A stretch of 64,000 nt of DNA from Pleodorina starrii (taxonomy: Eukaryota > Chlorophyta > Chlorophyceae > Chlamydomonadales > Volvocaceae), in the NCBI GenBank assembly GCA_030267565.1, contig BRXU01000014.1, positions 1 to 64,000 on the forward strand. Reading direction: 5' to 3'. Below, piece by piece: positions 48,672-61,479 of the stretch. The first letter of the stretch is position 1. The number at the start of each line of letters is the position of its first letter. The position numbers and the translations under genes are program-made. The notes beneath the pieces are model-generated. The model ran no database searches, had not been told where the DNA came from, and was given only the letters and a program-made list of their open reading frames with translations.

Positions 48672-51600
48672 TTAAGAGCACTGCACTGCCGACTTGCTAA
48701 CCAGGTCCGCGCTCAGCACCTCGCACCGCACGACGACACTCTCGAACACCGTCAGCTGCTCGGTCAACTGCACGAGCATGTCCTGCAGCGCCGCCACCTG
48801 ATCCTCTCGCTGAAGCAGCCGTGCATGCGCCGACTGCAATCCCACCTGCAGCTCTGACACTTGCCCCTCTACGCTGCGAACGTAAGCTTCTTTTTTGCTC
48901 AAAAGAGACTCAAGCGCGAGCTGCTGTCCAGGCACGGCCCCGGCTTGTGCGCGCGTCAGCTCCTGCTCCTTCGCGGATAGCTGCTGGTGCAACCGGAGGT
49001 TCAGGCGCCACAGCTGGCTATTGATATCCTCTGCATCCGAGCGCAGCATTTCGTAGACATCGCACGCATCGCGGTACGCATCCCGAACCCGCGCTATTTC
49101 GGTGTGCTGCCAGCCCTCGACGTACGGCCCGGCGCGCGTTTCGTCAGCGGACTGCTCCTCCCCCGAGAATGAGCCCCCGGCACCCTGACTGCCATGCTTC
49201 GCGGTACGTTTTTGTTCTTGTTGTTGCTGCAATGTCCGCGCCACGTTTGCCGCTTTCTCCTGTGCTGTGATAACAGCCTCCCAGACCGAGGAAAGTGCCT
49301 CCCGGCTTGCCGCACAGTTGGCTACGGCGTCCGTGACCATCAGGTCCCCGAGTGCACGCCGAACAGCCCGAAGCTCTCTGTACAACTGCCGGGCTTGCTG
49401 GATGGGAACGAATGCGTCCGTCCCAAAGTGATCCAGCACGTCCCCGCTGGACAAGAGCTCGTCGGGCTTCGAGGGGGTGAAAGCGACAAGGCCAGGTGAT
49501 GCGCACGGCGCAGCCATGCCGGCCATTTGTGCTGCACCCAGCACAGCAGCCGCGGCGGAGCGCGCGGGAGTCGCAGTCTGGTGATCGCAGCTTTGCTGGT
49601 TGGGCCGGGGAGACGCCACGCGCGGTTTAGCCACGCCGCTCGCGCGTTGGAGACGCAGCTCCTCTAATTGCAGCTCGGCAAGCGAGGCGCGCAGCACTGC
49701 GTAAGCCAGCTCGTCAGCGACGACTTCCAGTCGCGACTGCAGCGCACGGTGCTTGCCGCGTAGCTCATCCAGCTCGCCTTGCAGGACCACCGTTTCCATC
49801 ATCAGGGTTGTCTGCTCCAGCGTGAAATCGCTGGGCGGCCGCACTTCTGCTGTCGCGGCACCGAAACCGTCGCCGGGCAAGCTGCCTGCCTGGTGCGACT
49901 GCAGGGCCTCGAGCCGGGCCTCCGCGAGAGCGGCCTGCATGGCTGCCTCCGCGAGCTGGTCGGCCGCCAAGGAGATCGCCGCGTCTACGCGCGAAGCCTC
50001 CGCGCCAGGCGATGGCAGCAACGCCCCGGGGATGCTGTTAGCCCGATCCGCTTGCGCAGCTCCGTCCTCATGCAGGCCGCCTGACACAAATGTTCCACGC
50101 TGCGCCGCGCGCTGGACTGTGGTGACGGCGTCGTTGCTGCCACGCCGGGCCGGTGTAGCGCCAGAATCAGTAGACCGGCCGCTATCACGCGCCGCCAATG
50201 CACTGAGTCCGGCGCTTCTCGACGCCGCAAGGTCGGTCTCAACCACCGCCAGCTTCGTCGTTGCTTCCTTAAGGCTCGCTTGCAGGGATCGAATCTCCTC
50301 CGTCATCCAGGCCTTCGTGCTCATCAAGCTCTGCAGGCTTTGCTCCTCCAGTTCCTTCTCGCCCTGCAGCTGCTGAAGCTGGCCTTGAAGCTCCGCAATC
50401 AGCGACTCGCGCATCAGCAAGTCTCCCTCATGTTCCTCAAGGCTGCGCCGTATCTCCTCCGCGGCCGATTGCTGGCGATCGATCTCTTCAGCCAGGCGCG
50501 CCTGGTGCAATGCCCCCAGCTCGGTAAGGGCGGCCTCGCGCTCCCCGTGCTGCTGCGCGAGCTGCGCGTTCAGCTCGGATATGAGGTCCCGCAGCGCCGC
50601 CACCTCCTTGTCACGTGCCTCGCGCTCCACCGCTTCCAGTTCTTCACGCTGCAGTGCTGTGAGGCGCAGCTGTGCCAACTGCTCCTCATGCGCAGCCTGA
50701 AGTCTGGCCTTCTCGTCTTCGTGCCGGACCGCCAGCTTCTCAAGCTCGGCCGCTTTGTCAGCCTGCAGCTCGGCACAGCGCTCCGAGTGCTGCGTGGTAA
50801 GCTGGACGCCGTAAGCTCGCAGCTCGGCGGCGTGCTGTTCCCGCAACTCGGCAATGCGGACTTCCAGCTGAGCGCAATGCTGGCGAAAATGTTCGACTGA
50901 CTCCTGCACGGCGCCCAATTCCGCTTGGCGCACACCTTCTGCGGCCTCGGCTTCCTGCTGCCGGGCAACCAAATCTGCTAGCCGCGCCTCGTGATCGGCC
51001 TTCAGCTGTTGCAGGCGCCCCTCGTAATTCGAGACGAGCTGCTGTTGGCCCTCCTCCATTTCCCCGATCCGCACCTCGAGGGACACCGTGTGCTGCAGCA
51101 ACTCTGACTCGTACTGACTGCCGACGAGCCCGTCCTCCGACACGCGCGTCGACTTGTCCAAACGCGGCGCGGCTTGCGAGGAGGGTGCATTCGCTAACGC
51201 CGCCGCGCATGCCTGCGGCCGCTCCGCGCGGAGCTGCGCCAGCTCAGCGTCATGCAGTACCTGCAGTGCTGTAACCCGCGTGTCGAATTCGGCCTGCAGC
51301 TCGGTGCAGGCGATCGCCTTTGAGACAATCAACCCGCACACCGCGGTCTGCAGCTGCTGCACCTCCGCCAGCAAGCTCTGCATGTCAGCGTCGCCGCCGG
51401 AGGTGCGCTGATGCGCACGCCGGACGCAAGCGTCCCCGGCGCGTAGCGATGATGCAGGTCCGCCGACACCCGTCGAGGGAAACAGCGCCTCCAGGGGCTC
51501 CGTCGGGTCCAGCGGGTAAGTGTGAGGCTCGCTGCATTCTGTGTATCGTCGCACGCGGGCGGCAAGCGGCACCAGCGGCGCCTCTGACGTGAACGACTGG

Positions 51601-54600
51601 TAGCTGGAATTCACGCCCGCTGAGGACCGTGAGTAAGCTCGCGACATTTCGTGACGTGGCGGCTCGCCTTGCTCCAAAAACAAGTCGTCCGCTTCGTCCA
51701 GGGTAGCGCTGTCTGACACGTGGCTGTTGTCGGAACGGCCACTGCGTCTCCGGCTCAGCGGTGGCATGGCTGATGGCGACGGCGGTGACCCCGTCAGCGG
51801 AGCATCCGAAGGCTGCCCTGCGAGCGCATCCGCGGCGTCCACTGTCACCGCCGGCGCCGGCGCCTTTAGCTTCGCCAGAGGCGTAATCTCCACATTCCGG
51901 CGCCGTCCGCCAGCCACGGCTCGCCCGGCAGCGGATTGCTGAAGCGCGCCGTCCCGCTCCTGAGCATTCTGCAATAGCAGTTCGTGCAGAGCCTCCACCT
52001 CCTCCTCCAGGCTTACGACACGCTGAATCGCGGCCTCGCGCTCCGCGGCCATGGTCGCCAATGCGGCCTCAGTCATAATGGCGCGCTGCTCGAGCGCCGC
52101 CAGGGCCCTAGCGCTGAACCTGCTGCGCGTGCCCGTCACCGCGGGGCTGTCGGCCGTGTTGGCTGAATCGGCGGGCCCGATCATCGATGAAGACTGTGAC
52201 GGGGACGGTGGGGCGGTTGAGGCTGCGGCATCCGAGACGACTGCGACGGCCGCAGCTGCTCCAGCCGCGCCCGCAGCAGCTGCCATGCTCATATGTTGCG
52301 TGTGCTGGCGGACCATGCTCTCCTGTTCAATCTCCATGTTGGTGACGTGCAGCTCCAGCTCTGTGACCCGGCTGTGCAACCGGTCCCGCTCCGCGGCCAA
52401 GTCCGCCATCTGCACTGATGTTAAACCGTCATGGCCGTCGCGCAACTTGGTGTAACGCGTTCTGGAGGCGCCGTCCGGACTCCGGCCCACGCGCAGCTGC
52501 TCCACAGAAGGAGGAGGATTTGCATTCCGTAATGAAAGCCGTCCGTCCGATAACGAATGGTGGTGGAGCACGAGTGGACAGGGAAGGCCTCTGCAAATCA
52601 CCTTCCGCGGTCAGGTCGCCAAAGTGGGCGCTGCTGCATTATCAACGTCGCTTCCATTTGAAGCGTTCAACACACACTGGCGCACAGGGCGCGCCACAGC
52701 GTCTCTCACAAGCCAAGAAATGTGCCCGCAGGTACGTTCCGGAAAACGGCTTTTTGTGGCTCCGCCAAGGGGAGATCCGCACGATGAAAACTTTGTCAAT
52801 GGCCCATCGGAAAACTCGTGACTTCCCAGCGTACGGCCCGCGACGAAGGGGACAGCTTTGAGCACCGCTACGGGCTTGCTGAAAGGAACAGGCAAGACAC
52901 CGAGGGTGAACCTGCCCAGACCTGAGAAAGATGTGCAGCTTTGGAGCTGCCCCACGCCACTAGGAAACATTCGAAATGGACGACTGAAGCATTTTGGCGT
53001 TTTGTTTTCCCATCTTGAAACGCACGCGGAACCCCTAGGGTTGCGTTTTTTAATCTTTAACTGCACCAGCCCTTTCCTTTTGTCCCTACTTTAGCTGCGT
53101 TTGGTGCACGAAGGCAGCCCAAAGGAGCTTGGAGCACACGCCGACGCACACTAACCTGTAGGGTGTCGCCGCTCGAAGCGTCCACGACAGAGGCTGGTTG
53201 GGGCATGGAGAGGCTCTCGATGAAGCTCCGAATGGTCGAGAGATGAGCGTCGAGCTTTACGAGGCCCTGCGAAGGATGGATGAATGGATGATGGATGAAT
53301 GGTGCCAACTAAAACTGTCGCCAGATCTGACCTGCGTCACAGCCGTCTTCTACGGAACCCCTCAACGGGGCAGAACAACGTTGTGCGCATGCGCTTGAGG
53401 TGCAAGGCTGGCCCACCTGGTTTAACAGGTTTGCCTCGGGTGACTCCGCCGCCGTCAGCGCCTGTCGTGCCGCCAGCAGCTGATCCCGCGCTGCGATGAG
53501 CTCCTCCTGGGACACTTGCAGCTTAGCGGCCGCCTGCGCCTGATCGTGCTGAAGGCTGACGACCTCCGCCTCGAGCTGTTGGTGAGCGCGAACGTAAAGG
53601 GTTAATTAGCAAAAACCTTAATGTACAAGTGCAAGCCGCAATGCCTGGCCCCCAAAGCAGCGCTTACCCCCGTGAAAAGCAGCTGAGCCGCGTGCATCTC
53701 CGCCTCCAGGTCGTTACTGCGCCTCTTGGCCTCCTCCAGTTCCTGCCGCAACCTGTTAAGGGGGCCAAACACCGGGAGGTTGTAGTTGGCGCAAAAGTCC
53801 ATCGATATTGGGCAAGACGAAGGCACACGCAGAAAATGCACGGGGTGCCTTAAACCAGGACGTGAACACGCTACGCATAGAGGGCGTACTGCTGCACTTG
53901 AAGTTCAATGCACGCGTGCTCTCTCGCGAACATCCCCCCGGTGGTTCTGGGGAACCACACGCACGTATTCCAACCCAGCTAAGAACAAGGGTGCCAGCAA
54001 TGCTGCATGGCTAATATGGGCTCTCATTGCGACGGAACGCGCCTCAGAGAACTAGCGCTCGACAGATGCCAAATATTGCGGTCGACCCCTTAGGCGCAGC
54101 GGTACACAGCGCGATGAAAAACTACTGGGCGGCACATGTCTCATAGAATACATGAAAGGCAACATTGTCGTGTGAGCGGGCCTGCGTAGTGCATCTCATG
54201 GACGGTAAATGGCCACGCACCTGGCGGCTTCTCCTTCCAAGCTCGTCCTGTGTTCAGCATCCCGCTGGCTGCCTACAGACCCGGCCGTCAGCAAGGGCGA
54301 CACCTGGCACGCGTCCCTGGCTTCCAGCTGGAACTCCAGCACCACTTGGGTGCCCTCCTGCGCGGCTGCGACCGCCTGGAACGTGCGCTGCGTGCTGTGC
54401 GCCACTGCTTCAAAGCTGTGGCTGAGTTCATTGCTGGCTCCAGCCACATCCAGCAGCTCCGCAAGCTGTGTCACTGCACCCACAATCTCCCCGACTGCCG
54501 CGTGCGCATCATGCACCAGCTGCTGCGCCTGCTCCGCCTGGGCCAGCGCGCGGTCGGCCTTCTCGCGAGCGAGGACGAGCTGTTGCTGCAACGCAGCCGT

Positions 54601-55298
54601 CTGGACGGAGAGGCTCGTCTGCGGGGTCACAAACACGAGAATGGACAGGGGAATCCACAGTTTTACAGCTGAATAGATGCCCCCATCGGGGTAGCGAGGT
54701 GTGCGCTTGCATTTTAATCAGGGTATAGAACGTGTTTCAAACAACAGCTAAGGCATGTGAGCTGCGTCTATACCAGGCAGCGCCTGCATGTATGGCTCCC
54801 GGCCATGTAGAGATTCAAACTTACCTCCAGCGCAACCTTTTCCTCTGCAAGCTGGTTGAATTGCTGTTGCAGTCGATGCTGGACCAGCTGTGTTGCAGCC
54901 AGCTGTTTTTCGTAGTAAGCCACCAGGTCATCCGCGCCCTAATTTATCACAATTCGAACATCAGCTTGCCGCGGCAGAGACAGATGTGCGGCACGCATTT
55001 TGATAAAGTCGTCAACTTAGCTCTCACCAGAGGCACCGCAGGCTTCTCCCCTGCCTGAAGGCCTAAAGGCATCAGATCATCGCTGACCTCCATAGCTAAA
55101 AGTGCCTCCGCGCCATCTCGGAGCTGAACGTCCGCACAAGTTCAACACGTTAACAACAACGAACAATTGTGTTGCCAAAGTTAACGTGCAGCCCTCAACT
55201 ACGAAAGAAACCACCTGCGTCAAAGGGATCAACTCCACAGGTCGAAAGTCCAGCTCGGAGTCCATCTGAGCTAGGGGCAAAGCTGGGGGTTGCGCCAT
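48672..55298 (-). CDS. Large coiled-coil protein (about 1594 aa); possibly the N-terminal part of the neighbouring giant protein
   Basis: Exons in transcript order, all phase-consistent: 55298-55215, 55123-55028, 54938-54825, 54618-54221, 53752-53668, 53575-53417, 53266-53156, 52409-48672. It starts MAQPPALPLAQMDSELDFRP. Short coiled-coil exons follow (VAYYEKQLAATQLVQHRLQ; LRQELEEAKRRSNDLEAEMH). The 3.7-kb last exon encodes long coiled coil such as VRHEDEKARLQAAHEEQLAQ, interrupted by Ser/Pro/Ala-rich loops. There is no catalytic motif or membrane segment. It ends LSADLVSKSAVQCS before a stop at 48674-48672. The codons after LSADL begin with GTTAGC, a good donor used elsewhere in this region, so the stop may be intronic and the frame may continue into the giant gene. 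It belongs to the long coiled-coil scaffold type; function is unknown. Confidence 0.8.
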
Positions 55299-57373
55299 TC
55301 GACCCCGGCAGCCGCCCTCACGGCATGCCCAACTTAAGCTATACTTATCTACAGTATGTCATGTCAAAGCACAGCGTTCGCAGTAAGGGTGGCTTTCTAC
55401 GCTGACCACACTTTACTTTCGGCTGGTCAATCGCTGATATTCCAACATTTTGCGACAAATAAGTAACCTAACAAAGCTGTTACAAGAAGCATAAAGTTTA
55501 TAAAGGTGTCGGGGAATCAGGCTCCGCAAGTCCAGGAACTTGCTTCGGTTGCAAAATATGTACGGACCAGCCAAAGTTGCAGCAATAAAAAATGAGCGAT
55601 CACATGCTGCCATATACCACTGCAACCATGGCTTCCGCACTGGACAACACGGTTCAAGGGGCCACCCCGCTGTAACTCTTACCAACTGCGACCAGCCATC
55701 AGCAGCAACGTCAGCAAGGGACGGACCTTGTCAGCCAGCTCTGATTATTTGCCATGTCAATTGTAGGTATCAAGTGTATGCTGTCCCGGTGAAACAGACA
55801 CGGTCATGGCCCCATGGTGAAGACGTGGTCCCACGGGTCGTGCCCGGCGGTGCAGGCGCGGCTGCGTGCAAGCCTGTGGTAATCCTGGTTCGGGCCCACT
55901 CCTTGACTCCGCTGCAGGCCATCCATGTGACAATTCCGGGAATCTCAATGAGCATGCCGCCGTAACCAAGTGCTGCGCCAACCTGCGCCAACCAGTGCCT
56001 GTGGTGCGCTTCTAGGTGCTGTTAAACCTTGGGCCCCCGGCTGGATAGTTGTTCGGGTATGTGGGTTACGCGCCCCGCGATCTTGTAACACACGCAAAAT
56101 ATATAAAGAAGCCAGGAAGCATCGCTTGGGCTAATTGGGCCCTCCGCCGTCAAATGCGGCGAATTAACCCTTACCACGTACCTGCTGTCGCCTGCGCTCT
56201 TGCCTCGAATACCAGCGCCTTGGACCCAGCCGTCGGGGGTGTCGAGCTTAGAGCATGGGTCTCAAATAAGAGATCCGTCATGGGAGAAAGCGAACTGGTC
56301 GAGCCTGACCCCATTCATTCAAAACAACCTTAGACCCAAATCCAAATCCGTAGTCCAAAATCAAGGTTTTGTCATTCCTGTAGCCCACTTCGTGCAAGAG
56401 CCCAGGGCCCTTAAGGTCACCTCATCACGTCATGTCTCATGTGAATGCACGCTTCGATGTGTGGCTTGCTTCCGGCGGCAGAAGCTATCACGCCAGCGGC
56501 AGATCACACTAGTAACGTGTACTGCACCTCTGCGGCGATGAAGGACTGCAACAGGAGGCGGCCGCCCCCCTTCCCCACTGCCTGGCCCTGATGCGGTCAA
56601 AACCCTGACCACGCAGAGAGGTCCCAGACACTACAAACTCCACCTGGAGCAGACAGGCACAGTCGCGGCCCGTGGGCAGCAATCGTCGATCGACGGCGGG
56701 GTCAAGTAACGCCCGGGAGAGGTTGTCATGCCGCTTCGGTGACTCCAGTGCCGTTGGAGCAGGCTGCATGGCTACTCTTTTATGAGCCTGTGGCACAGGG
56801 GCTCGCGACTGCGCCACTGTGATAAAAGGCAAAGGAAGACGCACAACAGTGACCAATTGTAGAGCGACAGGAGCCTTGGGAGCAGGAGCAGGCGCCGTAC
56901 AACGCGTGAGAGTACGACTTAGTTACGGCGACCCTTGCTCCGACGCCACGGCGGTCGGGCAAACCAAGCAGGGCCCACGCAGATAGCCGCATGACCGCAA
57001 TCGTGTGGTAATTAACAAATTGTCGACCTTTTGCGAACAGTCGCAGTGGTGTTTAAATGCTTCTGTTCGTACTACCGTTCGGCAAAATTCCTAAATAGTC
57101 CCAGACATCGATCGTTAGCTCCACCAGATATTGTAATACCAGGTGCGGTGAATTGAGTGGCCGGTATCATGTGTCCATGGCGACTGGCTTGCGCTTGGTG
57201 TCGCTCGGGGAACTACAACGGCCACTAGTTGTATGAACCAATATTTTAGATATTGATTTTTTAATATAGCGGCACGCGGGGCTGTCACGTTCGCAGCGCG
57301 ACGCGCAGCGTCGCCTGGATGCTCCCAACATCACCCCGCGCTTTTTCATGTTCAAACCCGCTGTCCCCCAGCA
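55299..57373. other. Intergenic region between divergent genes; weak coding hints only
   Basis: Relatively AT-rich DNA between the minus-strand gene starting at 55298 and the plus-strand gene starting at 57374, so it must hold both promoters. A minus-strand segment at 55978-55770 stays open and reads plausibly (GYGGMLIEIPGIVTWMACSG). It can be joined in phase to 56239-56180 (SKALVFEARAQATA, donor GTACGT). The plus strand is also open there and I recognise neither product, so no gene is called. Confidence 0.35.
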
Positions 57374-60035
57374 ATGCCGACCGCTTCTACAAACACGGAC
57401 TTGGCCCCACCGGATGAGGCGGTGGCAATGCCCTGCGGCCAGAGTGGTTCCGCCCCAGCAGCAGTTGTGCCACCCCACCTGCTACCAGCCGACGCAAAGG
57501 CCCTCGTGTTCGGTGAGTCTCGCCGACCCACATCCCCGGTTGTCGCACGCATTGCACGGTGGCAGCTGCCCTTCTCAAACCTCGGCGACCTCTTTCGATG
57601 CCTTTCGGTGCACCGGGGCGGGCCATCGACGGGTTGGGTGCCGGGGGCCGCCGTGCGAAGCCTACGCCGCCTGACTGCCGTCGCAGTGCGCCCGCAGCGA
57701 CCTGCTGTTCAGCGCTCCCCAATGGGCCTGACCCGCGCTTTCACGCGTGCATGGCGTTTTCTGCGCAGGGCCCACGGGCGTTCGGGCCGTGCGGCTGGTC
57801 TTGTCCCGCGTGCCGGCGCGCTAAGCGCACTGCACCCGAGACGAGTGTTTGCCTTGCCTTGCGTTGGCGTTGCCATGCAACAAGCTGCCTGCCCTGCACT
57901 GCCCTGCACTGCACTGCACTGCCCTGCCCTGCCCTGGCCCCTCGTGTCGCAATGCAGACTGCGATGGTACGCTCCTGGACAGCATGGGTATCCACTACGA
58001 GGCCTGGAAGAACACCGCCTCGCGCTTCGGCATCACCATCACCGCCGCCGCCATGGTGGAGCTGGCGGGTGAGTCAGCCAGCCAGCCAGCCAGCGAGTCG
58101 CCCGCCCCTTCCCGGTTCCCGCCGCGGCGACTGTAGCCACAGCCCCTGGCCTCCCTCGCGTCTTTCGCTCTCGCCCACTCGCACAATGCCGAGACCTAAA
58201 TGCGTCACCGGCGCCATCTCCGGCGCATGGGTGGGTACCGGGTGCTTTCGAGGGCTGGCTGGCTGGCCCGCTGCGCCGTCACGCGACTTCCGACCGCATG
58301 GCCAAACCCGTGCCGTGCCCGTGCCCGTACCCGCACCCGCGCCCCCGCAGCGCCGCAGGCAAGCCCGTGAACGAGCTGCTGGACATTCTGGCGGATCGCA
58401 GCGGCGTCACCGTGACGGCCGAGGTGGGGCATGCGGGGTGAGACTGCAGTGATGCGATGGGACGGAGGCGACGTTAGCGCTCCAGGGGTGTTGGGGTGAC
58501 GGCTCACTGGGGTGGGGTGGTGGAGGGGTGGGGTGGTGGGGGTTAGGCCGCATCCAATGCGGGCGGGTGCAGCGGACGGCGCGACGGGGAGTGGGGCCGG
58601 TGTGCGGCGGGGACACCGGGAAGCTGTGGGGACCAAGCTCGCTCGCACGCAAACCAGGTCGCGCGCTCTGCCGGGGCCTGGCGGGCACCTGAGGGGAAGT
58701 CCTCCAGGCCCCTTAACGCCCCTCGTGCGGCCAGGCGGTAAACGCTGTGGACTTCGCTGCGGTGCCACACTGGACCCCGCTGCCCTGCTGCCAAGCAAAG
58801 ACCCACCCGGGGACCGCCATCAGGCACCAGGCACCCGGGACCGCCATCAGGCACCAGGCACCCGGGGACCTGCGTGCGTGCGGTACTCCCCGGGCAGGAC
58901 CCCAGACTCTAGACCGGGGCCGGTGCTGTAACGTGGCTGCATGTCGCGTGGAGCGTGCCGTGTGGCAATGAGTTCTGGTGCTGTTGCGACACCGCACGAA
59001 GCCGGTGCCGGGCGCTGTGTGGGCCGTCCTTTCACGCGGCCTAATGCCCCCTCTCGGCCGCGCTGTTGCCGTACACGCAGTTGCGCCACGAGTTCTTCAC
59101 CACCAAGTCAAAGTACTACCTGGAGCATGCGAGAGAGGTGGGTGGGGAGGTGGGAGGGGAGGGGAGGGGGCCTTTATATTCTACACCGCCCCTCACGCCC
59201 GCCCTCGTCGCCTCCGTCCCATCGCTTCGGCGTCAAATCTTTATCACTCATGCCCGCACGCCCACCCGCCCGCACGCCCGCACCCCACGCAGGTCAAGGT
59301 GATCGATTCGGTGATCGATATTGTGCGCGCCGGGGCCGCGCGCGGCCTTCCCATGGCGGTTGCGTCTGGCGGCACCCGCAAGCACGTGATGGAGGGACTC
59401 AGCTCCACGGGCCTGCTGCTGCTGTTCTCCGCGGTGGTGTGCGGCGAGGACGTGCCCAACGGCAAGCCCGCGCCGGACGCCTTCCTGCGGGCGGCCGAGC
59501 AGCTGGGCGTGGAGCCGGGGGGGTGCGTGGGGTACGAGGACGCGGCGCTGGGAATGCAGGTGAGCGATATACAGATGTGTGTGTGGGCGAGACGGGGCAC
59601 CTTTTTGGGGTCGAATTGCCGGGCGAGCAGGACAGGCAGCATGGATCGATGAGCTGGGGACTTGGTGCAAGGGGTGCGCGGAAAGGGGTGTATGTGCGTG
59701 TATGTGTAGGGGCGGGGCGGGGCGGGGTAGGCCCGGTGGGGTTGCGGTGCTGTGGCGGTCCTCTGCGGGGAGGTGGTGTTTGGACAATGCGCGGTCCCTT
59801 TCCTCGGTCGAGTACGATACCGGGGAGTACCGGCGGGCTCGGGGTCTCGGGGCCGCTGATGACCTTTGATGGCCTCACCGCACCGCATCGCACCGCGCCG
59901 CACCTGATCCAACTCGTCCTCTCCGCTCCTCCTCGTGCACCACTCGCTCCGCTGCAGGCAATCCGCAATGCGGGCTACTTGTTGGCGGTGGATGTGACGC
60001 AGATGCCCGACTACCCGCACCTCACGGACGACTGA
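57374..60035 (+). CDS. HAD-superfamily sugar-phosphate phosphatase, YqaB / beta-phosphoglucomutase-like (238 aa)
   Basis: Six phase-consistent exons: 57374-57512, 57958-58068, 58359-58423, 59081-59137, 59293-59559, 59958-60035. All HAD motifs are present. Motif I is VFDCDGTLLDS with nucleophile Asp47 and acid/base Asp49. A helical cap follows (IHYEAWKNTASRFGITI, GKPVNELLDIL). Motif II is AVASGGT (Ser149), motif III NGKPAPD (Lys182) and motif IV GYEDAALGMQ (Glu206, Asp207). Tail spacing and the sequence AALGMQAIRNAGYLLAVDV resemble the end of bacterial YqaB, a fructose-1-phosphate phosphatase. The likely reaction is therefore hydrolysis of a small phosphorylated sugar in a Mg-dependent way. 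Mutase activity is less likely but not excluded. About 40 residues precede the HAD core (MPTASTNTDLAPPDEAVAMP); they are not strongly basic, so a transit peptide is not obvious. Confidence 0.9.
58806..58870. repeat. Imperfect tandem duplication of about 27 bp
   Basis: GGACCGCCATCAGGCACC followed by AGGCACCCGG occurs twice in a row in the intron 58424-59080. Confidence 0.75.
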
Positions 60036-61479
60036 GGGGCTGAGGGGAGGGCCGCTGCCGCCACTGCGGCGGCGGTGGCGGGTGGGGTGGGGCGGGGTGG
60101 GCGCGCCGCCTGTCCGCCGGCCACGTCGAGCTGAGCGTGCGTAGGGGAGCGGGGTTACACGGGGCTGGAGAGCTGGAGCGGAGCCGACGTGCAGGAAGGC
60201 ACATTGGTGGGAGCAGCACGGTGTTGAGCGCCTACACCCCCCCATGGTACATAAAGGAGCATATCACTCCGTAATCCTCCCATGGTAGTTCACTCGGCGA
60301 ACTCAGCGGGCGGGAGCAGGCGGGGGGAGGGCGGCGGCTCACCTCGGAGGTCGGAGCCTGGGTGAGATATGAGGGGAGCGGAGAGAGGAGTTGTGAGAGT
60401 AGGGTGCGGTTTATGTGGAGAGGTGAGGGCGCAGAGTGGCGCGGGAGCGGACGGAATTTGCTGCTGCTTACCGGGCATGAGATGAGATGAGAGGAGCAGA
60501 GGACACGAGAGTGAGAGCGACCGCACGGCGTCTTGATGCCGAGGGGGATGTGTGGGGCACCGCACACAGCGCGCAGACCAATCGATTGCCGCGTGTGTCA
60601 CGGTGAGGGGTGACTCCTCCGACCCGGTGGGAAGGGGGAGGCAGCCGTTGAGGTGGACGGTGGAAGCAGCAGTTTGTGTACCGTCAGGGCCGTCTGCTGC
60701 TGCGAGGGGGGGCGCAGTCTGCAGATGAAATCGACGAGTTGACGAGCCCGAGCCGAGGACGTAAGCGTCTGGACAACGATTGCTACTGGGAATCTGGGAT
60801 ACGCTGGTGTGCTCGAGACAGTGGCGAGTCGTCAGGGCCTGTGCTGCGGCTGTAAGTTGCCCTCTGGGGAGGGGGCCCGAGTGCCCAGGTCCCTTCCACA
60901 GCCTCCGCAGTCCTAAGGTCGATGTGCAATTTTTTGGTGCTCGTGGGGGGATGTTGGGGCGCCGGGTCCGCGCTGCTGGGTCGCTGTTGATTGGTTTGCT
61001 GGTGTTTAATTGGCGCTGCATGGGGAGGAGATGGGAGGGTTTGCCGTACCGTTTTGCCCGTTGTTGCCAAAATAAGCCACTACAGCGGCCAGGGATTGTG
61101 GGTCGGGGGCTTGGTGAAGGGCATTGCGGCTTTGGTTGGGCGGGGCTCCTTGACCTCATCTGCACGGCCCCTTGCTGCAAGCTGGGGTGCCATTCGCGTC
61201 GACCGCCTCCGTTGGCGGTTACCCAACGGTTATACGGTGCCGTACGACGACTAGTTGAGAAGCAACTCCTTTCTTGGACGTGCCCTTGCCAGTAGGACTC
61301 AAGGATGGCCACCTCACACTTGTGGGTCTTGATGACCATGAACTGCAAGTACTCTTCTTCAGCGCCCAAGTTTCTACACCGCTGTTGGCGTCCCCGCAAT
61401 TTCTCTCCGTGTCAACCGCCGCTCGAGGACGCGCCAGCGATGCGGATTCTTACGTCAAAAGGCTGCGCCTCGACTCGTC
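60036..61479. other. Intergenic region between two plus-strand genes
   Basis: Contains the 3' UTR of the phosphatase gene, with TGTAA at 60850-60854 about 815 nt after the stop, and the promoter side of the Kazal-protein gene. A 369-codon minus-strand open frame (61399-60290) is composed of Pro/Ser/Arg-rich sequence with no recognisable domain and is not called. No exon was found. Confidence 0.45.
60850..60854 (+). other. Putative poly(A) signal (TGTAA) of the phosphatase gene
   Basis: First TGTAA downstream of the stop at 60035; the assignment is positional. Confidence 0.4.

Noticed and set aside
60290..61399. 369-codon minus-strand open frame
   Set aside because: No recognisable motif, mixed low-complexity composition, lies in a region expected to be UTR and promoter, and no splice partners were found.
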